From Streptomyces sp. CBMA29 (GTDB taxonomy: Bacteria > Actinomycetota > Actinomycetes > Streptomycetales > Streptomycetaceae), in assembly GCF_014596445.1 (NCBI RefSeq), contig NZ_MECL01000095.1:1-42521 (forward strand): 42,521 nucleotides of DNA, given 5' to 3'. Numbering within the stretch: the stretch's first letter is position 1; each line of letters starts with the position of its first letter. The notes beneath the pieces were generated by a model, which worked only from the letters and a program-made list of their open reading frames with translations, did no database searches and was not told the DNA's origin. A program made the position numbers and the translations under genes. Positions 32,900 through 39,867 of the stretch are shown one piece after another.

Positions 32900-33982
32900 G
32901 TGCCCGAATTGCGGGTTGTGGCCGTCAGCAATGACGGCACACGACTGGTGCTCAAGGCTGCCGACAGCACGGAATACACACTCCCCATCGACGAACGGCT
33001 GCGCGCCGCCGTCCGCAACGACCGGGCCCGTCTCGGACAGATCGAGATCGAGGTCGAGAGCCATCTGCGGCCCCGCGACATCCAGGCACGTATACGTGCG
33101 GGTGCGTCGGCGGAAGAGGTCGCGTCGATGGCCGGTATCCCGGTCGAGCGCGTACGGCGCTTCGAGGGTCCCGTCCTGGCCGAGCGCGCCTTCATGGCCG
33201 AGCGGGCCAGGAAGACGCCGGTACGCCGCCAGGGCGAGAGCACCGGGCCCCAGCTCGGCGAGGCCGTCGCCGAGCGGCTGTTGCTGCGCGGCGCCGAGAA
33301 GGACACCGTCCTGTGGGACTCCTGGCGCCGCGACGACGGCACGTGGGAAGTCCTTCTGGTCTACCGGGTGGCCGGTGAACCGCACTCCGCGAGCTGGACC
33401 TACGACCCGCCGCGCCGCCTGGTCGCGGCCGTTGACGACGAGGCCAGGGCGCTGATCGGTGAGAACGCCGCGCAGCAGGAGAGCACGAAGGAACCGAGCT
33501 TTCCCTTCGTGCCCAGGATCGCCCGCCTGCCGCGCGACCGGCCTCTCGACCGCGCCCTCGACCGGCAGTTGGAACGGCCCGACCGGCCCGACCGTGCCGA
33601 GCGCGAGGCCCGTGAGGCGCGCGCCGAGGACCGGCCGGAGCCGGAGGAGCGCGACTCACTGACCAGCCTGCTCGAAGCGGTGCCCAACTTCCGCGGCGAC
33701 ATGGTCGTGCCCGCGCCTCCGCCGGGCCCGCCGGGTCCCCCGGACGTCGCGCCCGCCGTGGAACCGGAGGAGGAGACCGAGGAAGAGGCGGCTCCGGCCG
33801 CCAGCGCCGGGTCCGCCTACGCCGATGTCCTGATGCCGCGTGCCGTCGCCGGTCACCGCGACCGTCTGGTCGGCACCACCGACCGCCAGGCCGAGGCCGA
33901 CGGGGTCCGCCCCGGACGCCGGGCCACGGTGCCGAGTTGGGACGAGATCGTGTTCGGGAGCAGGCGCAAGAAGCAGGAGTAG
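32900..33982 (+). CDS. sepH: Cell division regulator SepH (DUF3071)
   Basis: A 360-residue homologue of SepH, which binds FtsZ and promotes its assembly during sporulation and growth. The N-terminal DUF3071 domain begins MPELRVVAVSNDGTRLVLKA and contains the helix-turn-helix-like segment at about 57-85 (RPRDIQARIRAGASAEEVASMAGIPVERVRRFE). The C-terminal half is charged, Pro-rich and disordered, ending in the basic GSRRKKQE. GTG 32900 is chosen because GGGAGGT precedes it and the family starts there. It is followed by a perfect terminator and converges on a sulfurtransferase gene, the order I recall for S. coelicolor (SCO5855/5854). Confidence 0.95.
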   Translation: MPELRVVAVSNDGTRLVLKAADSTEYTLPIDERLRAAVRNDRARLGQIEIEVESHLRPRDIQARIRAGASAEEVASMAGIPVERVRRFEGPVLAERAFMAERARKTPVRRQGESTGPQLGEAVAERLLLRGAEKDTVLWDSWRRDDGTWEVLLVYRVAGEPHSASWTYDPPRRLVAAVDDEARALIGENAAQQESTKEPSFPFVPRIARLPRDRPLDRALDRQLERPDRPDRAEREAREARAEDRPEPEERDSLTSLLEAVPNFRGDMVVPAPPPGPPGPPDVAPAVEPEEETEEEAAPAASAGSAYADVLMPRAVAGHRDRLVGTTDRQAEADGVRPGRRATVPSWDEIVFGSRRKKQE

Positions 33983-34036
33983 CGGTAACCCGTAGCGCGT
34001 GCGGCGCGCGGCTTCGACGGACCGGGAACCGACGGC

Positions 34037-34072
34037 CGTAAGGGGCAGCCACCAAGGTGGCTGCCCCTTACG
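34037..34072. terminator. Bidirectional terminator after sepH
   Basis: A perfect 17-bp stem (CGTAAGGGGCAGCCACC / GGTGGCTGCCCCTTACG) with an AA loop. The arms start with TAAGG, giving A/T-rich ends in both directions, and it sits between convergent sepH and the sulfurtransferase. Confidence 0.85.
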
Positions 34073-34080
34073 CGTGGTGC

Positions 34081-34126
34081 GGCGGCTCGGGTGTGTGGGG
34101 GCTCGTGAGTCCGGCGGCTCGGGTGT
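34081..34126. repeat. 14-base direct repeat
   Basis: GGCGGCTCGGGTGT occurs at 34081-34094 and 34113-34126 in the gap between sepH and the sulfurtransferase. It looks like a local duplication without known function. Confidence 0.6.
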
Positions 34127-34171
34127 CCGGGGCCCGTCGGGCCTGTACGGGGTCCCGTCGAGCCGCAGGGG

Positions 34172-35005
34172 TCAGCCCGGCTGGGGTCCGGTGGCGACCG
34201 GGTTGGCCGGGTCGGCGGACCATTCGCTCCAGGAGCCGACGTAGAGCGCGGCCGGGATTCCGGCCGTGGCGAGGGCGAGGACTTCGTGGGCGCCGGAGAC
34301 CCCCGAGCCGCAGTAGACGCCGACTTCGGCGTCCGGCCCGGCGCCCAACCCGGTGAAGCGGTCGGTGAGTTCGGCGGCGGGCAGGAACCGGCCGTCGGCG
34401 CCGGTGTTCTGCGCGGTGGGCGCGCTGACGGCGCCGGGGATGTGCCCGCCGACGCGGTCGATCGGCTCCGAGTCGCCGCGGTAGCGCTCGGGCGCGCGGG
34501 CGTCGAGGAGCAGCCCGCGCCGGGCGAGGCCGGCCGCACCGGCCGCGTCGAGCAGCGGCAGGGCGCCGGTCGCGGGCACGAAGTCTCCTGTGCCGAGCGG
34601 GGGCTCGTCCCGGCTCAGCGGGTGTCCGGCCGCGGTCCAGGCCGCGAGACCGCCGTCGAGGACGCGTACGCGGGGGTGCCCGGCCCAGCGCAGCAGCCAC
34701 CAGGCGCGGGCCGCGCCCCAGCCCTGCCAGTTGTCGTACACGACGACGTCCCGGTCGCCGCTCACCCCGGCCCGGCGCATGGCGGCGCCGAATTCCTCGG
34801 GGTCGGGCAGCGGGTGCCGTCCGCGGGCCCCGGCGGGCCCGGCCAGTTCGGCGTCCAGGCCGACGTACCGCGCGCCGGGCACATGGCCTTCGAGGTAGGC
34901 GGGGTGGCCGGGAGGGCCGCCGAGCTGCCAGCGCACATCGAGGACGGTGACGCCGTCCCGCTCTGCGGCGGACGCGAGTTCGGTCACGGAGATGAGGGGT
35001 TCCAT
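34172..35005 (-). CDS. Thiosulfate/3-mercaptopyruvate sulfurtransferase
   Basis: A 277-residue protein of two rhodanese domains: an N-terminal inactive one (VTVLDVRWQLGG ... VVVYDNWQGWGAARAWWLL) and a C-terminal active one with the Cys loop CGSGVSG. The CGSGV loop favours the mercaptopyruvate type. It transfers sulfane sulfur to cyanide or thiol acceptors. ATG 35005 has no clear ribosome-binding site, so the mRNA may be leaderless or nearly so. Two CCGTACGG palindromes lie 30-55 bases upstream. Confidence 0.93.
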   Translation of the reverse strand: MEPLISVTELASAAERDGVTVLDVRWQLGGPPGHPAYLEGHVPGARYVGLDAELAGPAGARGRHPLPDPEEFGAAMRRAGVSGDRDVVVYDNWQGWGAARAWWLLRWAGHPRVRVLDGGLAAWTAAGHPLSRDEPPLGTGDFVPATGALPLLDAAGAAGLARRGLLLDARAPERYRGDSEPIDRVGGHIPGAVSAPTAQNTGADGRFLPAAELTDRFTGLGAGPDAEVGVYCGSGVSGAHEVLALATAGIPAALYVGSWSEWSADPANPVATGPQPG

Positions 35006-35032
35006 ACGCACATTGTGGTCGACCCGTCGTAG

Positions 35033-35058
35033 CCGCCGTACGGCGGGACACCGTACGG
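35033..35058. promoter_or_regulatory. CCGTACGG palindrome pair upstream of the sulfurtransferase
   Basis: The 14-base palindrome CCGCCGTACGGCGG (35033-35046) contains CCGTACGG, and a second CCGTACGG lies at 35051-35058. The same 8-mer is paired upstream of the orphan ABC ATPase at 19934-19960, with different spacing. Confidence 0.3.
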
Positions 35059-35232
35059 CAACGGCCGCGAAACGGACGTGACATGACATTTCGGTTGCCG
35101 CGCGGCACCAGGGTGATGAATGCGGCGCGGTCACGGCACGCGCCGCTCCGGGTGGTGCGACGATCGGCTGTGCCACACCATTCCCGACCGGCGGGGCACG
35201 CCGTGCGGGCTGCCCGCCAGGAGACCGCATCC

Positions 35233-36000
35233 ATGACCGAGGTACCGAACCGTCGCCCACCTGGCACCCCTTGCTGGGTCAGCCTCATGGCGCACCGGGC
35301 CGACCTTGCGCAGAGTTTCTACGGCGCGCTGTTCGGCTGGGAGTTCGTACCGGGACCGCCGCAACTGGGCACGTACGCCCTCGCCGAGCTGGACGGCCGC
35401 CGCATCGCGGGCATCGGCGAGGGGGCGTCCGAGCCGCACCGGCCGGTCGCCTGGACCACGATGCTCGCCTCCGACGACGTCGACGAGACCGCCGAACTCG
35501 TCCGCGAATGCGGCGGAACCGTCGGCATCGGCCCCCTCCAGGTCAACGACGAAGGGCGGCTCGCCCTCGCCGTCGACCCCTCGGGCGCCGTCTTCGGCGT
35601 CTGGCAGGGCGGACTCCTCGGCGGCGCGGAGGCCGCCGGCGAGCCCGGCACGCTCGCCTGGAGCGAGTTGGTGACGCGGGACGCGTCGCTCGTCGGCAAG
35701 TTCTACGAGGCCGTCTTCGGCCTTGAGGCCGGCGTCGCCGCTTCCGGCTCCGACGACGTCCTGCTCCGCGTCGGCGGCCACCCCGTCGCCACGATCCACG
35801 GCGTCGGCTCCCGCGTCCCGCGCGACCGCGGCGCCCACTGGACGACCCACTTCTGCGTGGCGGACGTCGATGAAGCCGCCGCCCGCGCCGCGGCCCTCGG
35901 CGGCCATGTCACCCACCCCGCCCACCCGTCCCCCCACGGCCGCACCGCCACCCTCACCGACCCCGAAGGCGCCCCCTTCGCCCTCCAGGGCCCGCCGTAG
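35233..36000 (+). CDS. Two-domain VOC (glyoxalase-like) protein
   Basis: A 255-residue protein made of two vicinal-oxygen-chelate modules, about 10-120 (PCWVSLMAHRADLAQSFYGALFGWEF ...) and 135-250 (LAWSELVTRDASLVGKFYEAVFGLE ... FALQGP). Similar Streptomyces proteins are annotated as hydroxylases or glyoxalases, but the reaction is unknown. ATG 35233 follows AGGAG. It diverges from the sulfurtransferase and ends before a strong hairpin. Confidence 0.92.
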   Translation: MTEVPNRRPPGTPCWVSLMAHRADLAQSFYGALFGWEFVPGPPQLGTYALAELDGRRIAGIGEGASEPHRPVAWTTMLASDDVDETAELVRECGGTVGIGPLQVNDEGRLALAVDPSGAVFGVWQGGLLGGAEAAGEPGTLAWSELVTRDASLVGKFYEAVFGLEAGVAASGSDDVLLRVGGHPVATIHGVGSRVPRDRGAHWTTHFCVADVDEAAARAAALGGHVTHPAHPSPHGRTATLTDPEGAPFALQGPP

Positions 36001-36022
36001 CCCCGTCCCCCTCGCAACGCGC

Positions 36023-36058
36023 CGCGGCCCGCCCCTGCACCTGCCGGGGCGGGCCGCG
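36023..36058. terminator. Hairpin after the VOC gene
   Basis: A perfect 13-bp stem CGCGGCCCGCCCC / GGGGCGGGCCGCG with a 10-base loop lies 22 bases past the VOC stop. It also faces the 3' end of the minus-strand small peptide gene. Confidence 0.75.
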
Positions 36059-36088
36059 CTGTGTGCGCCGTGACGTTGCGTCGACCCG

Positions 36089-36202
36089 TCAGAACATGGC
36101 CGACGAACCGCCTATGACCGACGGGATGCAGATGGCCGCGAAGGCCGCGAACAGGACCACACCGCACACAACGCCGGGGAGCTTGGCGGCAAGCTTCTTC
36201 AT
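36089..36202 (-). CDS. 37-residue hydrophobic membrane peptide
   Basis: ATG at 36202, preceded by GAAGAGA on the minus strand, opens a 37-residue frame starting MKKLAAKLPGVV and ending IGGSSAMF. Three basic residues are followed by one uninterrupted hydrophobic stretch (about 9-30) with two cysteines (residues 13 and 25). It looks like a single-span membrane peptide or an exported peptide without a clear cleavage site. Codon third positions are GC-rich as in real genes. I recognise no family. It lies between the VOC terminator and a large SARP gene, from which it diverges across a 317-base region with paired CATATGCC motifs. Confidence 0.6.
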   Translation of the reverse strand: MKKLAAKLPGVVCGVVLFAAFAAICIPSVIGGSSAMF

Positions 36203-36519
36203 GTCTCTTCGTTCCTGGTTCTGTTGGGGATATGAGGGTTGTACAGCGCGAGACTGGCGGAGTGGATCATTCGGCGCAAGTCAGGGTCAACACCTGCAAT
36301 CTCGGACATATGCCTATGGGATCTGCCTCGGGCATATGCCAAACTGCACGCGATGCGTGAACCCGTCGCGGCCCGGCCGCACCTACCAGAAGGCACCGTC
36401 GCGCGAGCGAACCTTCGGGGATTTCCCGCGTGCGTGAGGGCGGAGGTGGTATGGCCCCGTGACGCACCGTCGTGTCATGCTCACTCTTCAGAGCGTGTCC
36501 ATCGGCCGGAGGGGCAACG
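36203..36519. other. 317-base divergent region before the SARP gene
   Basis: Lower-GC regulatory DNA between the small peptide gene and the SARP gene. It holds the CATATGCC repeats at 36304-36340. No coding frame is convincing here, and no clear -35/-10 pair was seen for either gene. Confidence 0.5.
36304..36340. promoter_or_regulatory. Paired CATATGCC motifs
   Basis: GGACATATGCC (36304-36314) and GGGCATATGCC (36330-36340) are 10-of-11 direct repeats 26 bases apart. The second contains the perfect palindrome GGCATATGCC. AT-rich cores like this are rare in such GC-rich DNA, so a regulator site is likely. Confidence 0.5.
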
Positions 36520-39500
36520 ATGGAGGTTCATCTCCTTGGCGCGGTCGAGTTGTCGGCGCGAGACTCGGTCGTACGGCTCGGTTCGGACAGAGAACGCTGT
36601 CTGCTCGCGTCGCTCGCCCTCGACGTCGGCCGCCCGGTCAGTCAGGACGTCCTCGTCGGGCGGCTGTGGGACGACGAACCGCCCAAGACGGCCCGCGCCA
36701 ACCTCCACACGTACATCTCACGGCTGCGGCACGCCCTGCGCACGGTCGGCGCGGCGGGCCAGCGCTCCAGGCCGCCCGCGGTGATCACCCTGCGGGCGCA
36801 CACGTACACGCTGGAAGCGGAGTCGGAGAGCGTCGACTGGCACCGGTTCGTGCGGCTGTCGCGGGAGGCGGCGGTCGCGGCACGAGCGGGCGAGGACACA
36901 CGGGCGCTGGACGGCCTGGACGCGGCCGAGGGGCTGTGGATCGGTGAGGCGCTGGCGGGACTGCCGGGAATCTGGCCGCAGTCGGCGCGGGACATGATGG
37001 CCGAGCGGCGGCTCGCCACGGTGCACACCCGGCTGGCGCTGCGCTTACGGCTCGGGCACTTCGCCGATGTCGTCTCCGAGGCATCGGAGTTGACGGGCCG
37101 TCACCCGCTGGACGAGACCCTGGCACGGCAGTTGATGGTCGCCCTCTACGCGGTCGGGCGGCATGCCGAGTCGCTGGCCGTCTACCAGCGGGCCCGCGCC
37201 CTCTTCCGCGCCCAGCTCGGCAGTGAGCCGGGCGAGCCCCTGGCGCGGGTGCACGGACAGATCCTGCGCCGGGCCGCGCTCCCCGACCTCATCCCCGGTC
37301 TGCGCCCGCCCGCGCCGCGGCCCTCGGAGCCGCAGACGGCCGAGCCCGCTGAGACGACCGCGCCACCGGTACGGGTCGCGCCGCGCCATCTGCCCAGCCG
37401 CAGGCAGGAGTTGGTCGGCCGGGAACAGGAGATCAGCCGTCTGTTACGGGCCGGGCGCCGGTCGGGCGGCTCGGGCGGCTCGGGCTGGGTCATCGCCATC
37501 GAGGCCATCTCCGGTATGCCGGGCGTCGGCAAGAGCACCCTCGCCCTGCACGCGGCCCATCGGCTCGGCGACAGCTTCCCTGACGGCTCGGTCTTCGTGG
37601 ACCTTCGCGGACACTCCGTCGCCCAGTCGCCGTTGACCACCGAGGAGGCGCTGGCCGCACTGCTGCGGAGCTTCGAGGTACCGCCGCAGGAGATCCGTCC
37701 CGACCTCCAGGCGCGCACCGCGCAGTGGCAGACGCTCGTAGCGGGAAAGCGCGCGGTCATCGTGCTGGACGACGCCGCCGGCACACGGCAGGTGCTCCCG
37801 CTGCTGCCCGACGGCTCACCCTCGCTCGTGCTGATCACCAGCAGGCACCGGCTGGTCGAACTGCCCGCCGCCCAGCCGCTGTTCGTGGACGTGCTGCCGC
37901 TCGACGACGCCGTCAGCCTCTTCCAGCGGCTGGTCGGCCCGGAGCGCGCCGCGGAAACCGACAGGATCGCCGACATCGTGACCCGCTGCGGTCTGCTCCC
38001 GCTGGCTGTCGAGATCACGGCCAGCAGGTTCAAGGCCAGACCCTCCTGGGACCTGGACCATCTGATGGAGCGGCTGTCCCGCAGCCCCGGAAGACTCCAG
38101 GAACTGCGCGACGGATACCGCGAAGTGGCCGTCGCCTTCGAGATGTCGTACCACGCGCTCACCCCCGAGCAGCGCTCCGCCTTCCGCAGGCTCAGCCTGC
38201 ACCCGGGGCCCGACTTCGGCTTGTACGCCGCCGCCGCGGTCATCGGTGAACCGCTGGACCGCACCGAACGTCTCATCGAGGACCTGCTCGAGTACTGCCT
38301 GCTCCAGGAGCCCCGGACGGAGCGGTACCGCTTCCACGACCTGCTCGGCGAATTCGCCGCCACCCTGGCGGGGCTGGAGGAGGCGGCGGAGGAACGTGAC
38401 GCGGCCCTGCGGCGGTTGGGCGGCTACGCGCTGCGGGCCGCCGACCGCGCCGACCGGCTGCTGCACCCGCACCGCAACCGGCTGGAACAGTTTGCACCGC
38501 AGGGCCGGGCGAGCGTCCCCCGTATGGCGGACGCCGCCGCGGCCCGTACCTGGCTCGGCGCCGAACTCGAAGGCGCGCTGACGGTCGAACGCGGCCTCCG
38601 CCAGCAGGGACACGTTCGGCAGGCGGCTCAACTGGCCCACGCGTTGGGTGAACTGGCCGACTCCGAGGGCTACTGGCGGGAAGGCGTGACCATGCACGAG
38701 GCCGCCGCCGCGCACTGGCGGTCCGCCGACCATCCGCGGGCGGAGGCCCGCGCGCTGCTCGACCTGGCCACCGCCTACGCCCGCGTGAGCCGTTACCCCC
38801 GGTCGGCCGAGGCCGTCGAGCGCGCCCTCGCCCTGGCCCGCGGCTGCGAGGACGACGTCGTGACGGCGGAAGCGCTCGGGCAACTCGGCGTCCTGCAATG
38901 GCATGTCGGCGAATACGACGCGGGCCTGGTACTGCACCAGGAGTCTCTGGAGCTGCGGCGCCGCTCCGGTGACATCCGCGGCTACGGCAGAAGTCTGAAC
39001 AACGTCGGCGTCGTGCGCCTGTCCATGGGTGACTACCGCGGCGCTCTGGAGAACTTCACCGCCGCGCTGGCGGCGGTGCGCGAGGCCGGTGACGTCGAAC
39101 TCCAGGCGACCTTCGTGAACAACCTGGCCGAATTCCACCTCAGGACCGGGGACGCGAACTCGGCCCGCGCCTGCTTCAAAGAGGCCCTGGCGATCGGAGC
39201 GGTCGTACTCAGCGAGACCGACCGGGCGGTGATCAGGACCAACCTGGCAGCCGCGCTGGGGGAGTTGGGCGACCCGGAAGCAGCCCTGGAACTGGGCAGG
39301 ACGGCCCTCACGACCTTTCGCCGCACCGGGGGCGTACGGCACGAGGCGCACGCCCTCAATGTGCTCGGCAAGGTTCTGCTGGGCGCGGGCCTCTGGCAGG
39401 AGGCGAAGGCCCACCACGAGGACGCGCTGCGTCTGGCCCGGGGGATCGGGGCCAGTCACGAAGAGGCCGCCGCTCTGCGCGGCACCGGAACCGTGGAGCG

Positions 39501-39771
39501 CGCCCTTGGTGAATTCCCCGACGCCCGGATGCATTTGGAGGCCGCGGCGGCCCTCGCTCAGCGCATTCAGGCACCCGAGGAGGAGGCGCTGGCCACCGAC
39601 GTACTGGCCCGGCTGCTGTGGGACGAGGGGCGGGCGGAGGACGCCCGCGCGTTGTGGCGGCACGCCCTGGCCCTGTTCGAACCGTTGAATCCGCTGGAGT
39701 CGGACCGGATCAGGCGCTCCCTGGCCCGCGACGACCAGGACGGCTCCGGCTGGTGGCCGAAGGAGGCGTAG
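36520..39771 (+). CDS. AfsR-like SARP regulator (SARP-NB-ARC-TPR)
   Basis: A 1,083-residue activator. Residues 1-95 form the OmpR-like DNA-binding domain (VQLLG-type start, RCLLASLALDVGRPVSQDVLVGRLW). Residues 100-250 are the bacterial transcriptional activator domain. An NB-ARC/STAND ATPase follows, with Walker A GMPGVGKST (332-340) and Walker B RAVIVLDDA (411-419), then winged-helix and arm regions (FHDLLGEFA). TPR repeats run from about 690 to 1,070. AfsR-type proteins couple signals, often Ser/Thr kinase input, to secondary metabolism. ATG 36520 has GGAGGGG upstream. Codons 176 (37045-37047) and 309 (37444-37446) are TTA, the rare leucine codon read by the bldA tRNA, so expression is probably developmental. 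No biosynthetic cluster is visible nearby, so the target is unknown. Confidence 0.93.
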   Translation: MEVHLLGAVELSARDSVVRLGSDRERCLLASLALDVGRPVSQDVLVGRLWDDEPPKTARANLHTYISRLRHALRTVGAAGQRSRPPAVITLRAHTYTLEAESESVDWHRFVRLSREAAVAARAGEDTRALDGLDAAEGLWIGEALAGLPGIWPQSARDMMAERRLATVHTRLALRLRLGHFADVVSEASELTGRHPLDETLARQLMVALYAVGRHAESLAVYQRARALFRAQLGSEPGEPLARVHGQILRRAALPDLIPGLRPPAPRPSEPQTAEPAETTAPPVRVAPRHLPSRRQELVGREQEISRLLRAGRRSGGSGGSGWVIAIEAISGMPGVGKSTLALHAAHRLGDSFPDGSVFVDLRGHSVAQSPLTTEEALAALLRSFEVPPQEIRPDLQARTAQWQTLVAGKRAVIVLDDAAGTRQVLPLLPDGSPSLVLITSRHRLVELPAAQPLFVDVLPLDDAVSLFQRLVGPERAAETDRIADIVTRCGLLPLAVEITASRFKARPSWDLDHLMERLSRSPGRLQELRDGYREVAVAFEMSYHALTPEQRSAFRRLSLHPGPDFGLYAAAAVIGEPLDRTERLIEDLLEYCLLQEPRTERYRFHDLLGEFAATLAGLEEAAEERDAALRRLGGYALRAADRADRLLHPHRNRLEQFAPQGRASVPRMADAAAARTWLGAELEGALTVERGLRQQGHVRQAAQLAHALGELADSEGYWREGVTMHEAAAAHWRSADHPRAEARALLDLATAYARVSRYPRSAEAVERALALARGCEDDVVTAEALGQLGVLQWHVGEYDAGLVLHQESLELRRRSGDIRGYGRSLNNVGVVRLSMGDYRGALENFTAALAAVREAGDVELQATFVNNLAEFHLRTGDANSARACFKEALAIGAVVLSETDRAVIRTNLAAALGELGDPEAALELGRTALTTFRRTGGVRHEAHALNVLGKVLLGAGLWQEAKAHHEDALRLARGIGASHEEAAALRGTGTVERALGEFPDARMHLEAAAALAQRIQAPEEEALATDVLARLLWDEGRAEDARALWRHALALFEPLNPLESDRIRRSLARDDQDGSGWWPKEA

Positions 39772-39778
39772 GCGCACG

Positions 39779-39799
39779 GAGTACCGAGTACCGAGTACC
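39779..39799. repeat. Triple GAGTACC tandem repeat
   Basis: Three perfect 7-base copies of GAGTACC lie 8 bases after the SARP stop and about 70 bases before the next start. They are most simply a small tandem duplication, but could bind a regulator. Confidence 0.6.
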
Positions 39800-39867
39800 G
39801 GCATCGGACGGCTGGACAGCAGGACCGCGCTTGCGCGCGGCCCGGGGCAGAGCGGGGGAGAGCGGCT

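Noticed and set aside
36089..36202. AfsS homologue beside an AfsR-like gene
   Set aside because: AfsS is longer and has repeated soluble motifs. This peptide is a single hydrophobic segment without repeats and is divergent from the SARP gene.
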